Positions 63,887-64,000 of a DNA stretch of 64,000 bases are shown in pieces. Under the pieces are notes generated by a model. The model had not been told where the DNA came from. It saw only the letters and a list, made by a program, of their open reading frames with translations, and ran no database searches. This DNA is from Achromobacter sp. Root83. Lineage in GTDB: Bacteria > Pseudomonadota > Gammaproteobacteria > Burkholderiales > Burkholderiaceae_B. A program made the translations under genes and the position numbers. Where the stretch lies: positions 248,001 to 312,000 of the forward strand of contig NZ_LMIU01000023.1 of the NCBI RefSeq assembly GCF_001428845.1, given 5' to 3'. How positions within the stretch are numbered: the stretch's first letter is position 1; every line of letters starts with the position of its first letter.

Positions 63887-64000
63887 GGCTGATCAATCCA
63901 AAAAACCTGACTATCGCTTCATCATAGGCGAATTGTTCGAGGAATTAAGCTGATCTAGACTGGTTTCGTGCAGGTTCCCAGCATCACGGGCCGTCGCGCG

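Overview
The window is GC-rich, densely coded proteobacterial chromosome. Gene content and protein sequences (aa3 oxidase cluster with DUF2970 and DUF2909 genes, PhaM, gltBD, glmU/ugd/glmS) point to a beta-proteobacterium of the order Burkholderiales, most like Alcaligenaceae (Bordetella/Achromobacter group). This is judged from recognised protein families, not from a search. No rRNA, tRNA, CRISPR array, integrase or intact insertion sequence was seen.

Layout. 1-7.4 kb: the tail of a LysR regulator, an OmpW porin with an FNR-like site, and gltBD (glutamate synthase). 7.4-12.6 kb: a RAYT-type transposase relative that has lost its catalytic residues, S-formylglutathione hydrolase, a membrane protein, rpoH behind a perfect CIRCE operator, a candidate small RNA with a pyrimidine-rich loop, and a CpdA-like cyclic-nucleotide phosphodiesterase. 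12.8-16.3 kb: a Na+/H+ antiporter with a C-terminal cyclic-nucleotide-binding domain, facing a Nudix gene. 16.4-25.3 kb: the cytochrome aa3 oxidase cluster with assembly factors (SURF1, a thioredoxin-like protein, heme A synthase, heme O synthase, SCO), without a visible cox11. 25.3-35 kb: small and envelope proteins, PhaM, glmU, an MFS pump, UDP-glucose dehydrogenase, a glycosyltransferase, an Lrp regulator and glmS.

Downstream of glmS the character changes to accessory DNA. There is a tandem repeat, a 25-codon scar resembling the end of a siderophore receptor, a LprI-like protein, and a YihY-family gene broken by one missing base. Then comes a seven-gene operon (Gfo/Idh/MocA oxidoreductase, TIM-barrel isomerase, DUF4432, SDR, CaiB/BaiF CoA-transferase, a solute-binding-protein-like protein with no signal peptide, enoyl-CoA hydratase). 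A divergent LacI-family gene lies beside it. This is the best candidate for an undescribed pathway: sugar-type enzymes are joined to CoA chemistry and no transporter is present.

Next are a hipBA toxin-antitoxin pair with three operators spaced exactly 27 bp apart, a 46-codon small membrane protein candidate, a MocR-type regulator, DUF4287, and a GST with a divergent LysR gene. A four-gene TonB receptor/ABC-2 operon follows; its upstream region holds a 41-bp dyad containing a Zur-like half-site. The window ends with an NCS1 nucleobase transporter, a ceramidase-like membrane protein, two alpha/beta hydrolases, DUF2501 and NhaR. Promoter and operator calls were made by eye; functions of operons without known pathways are inference.
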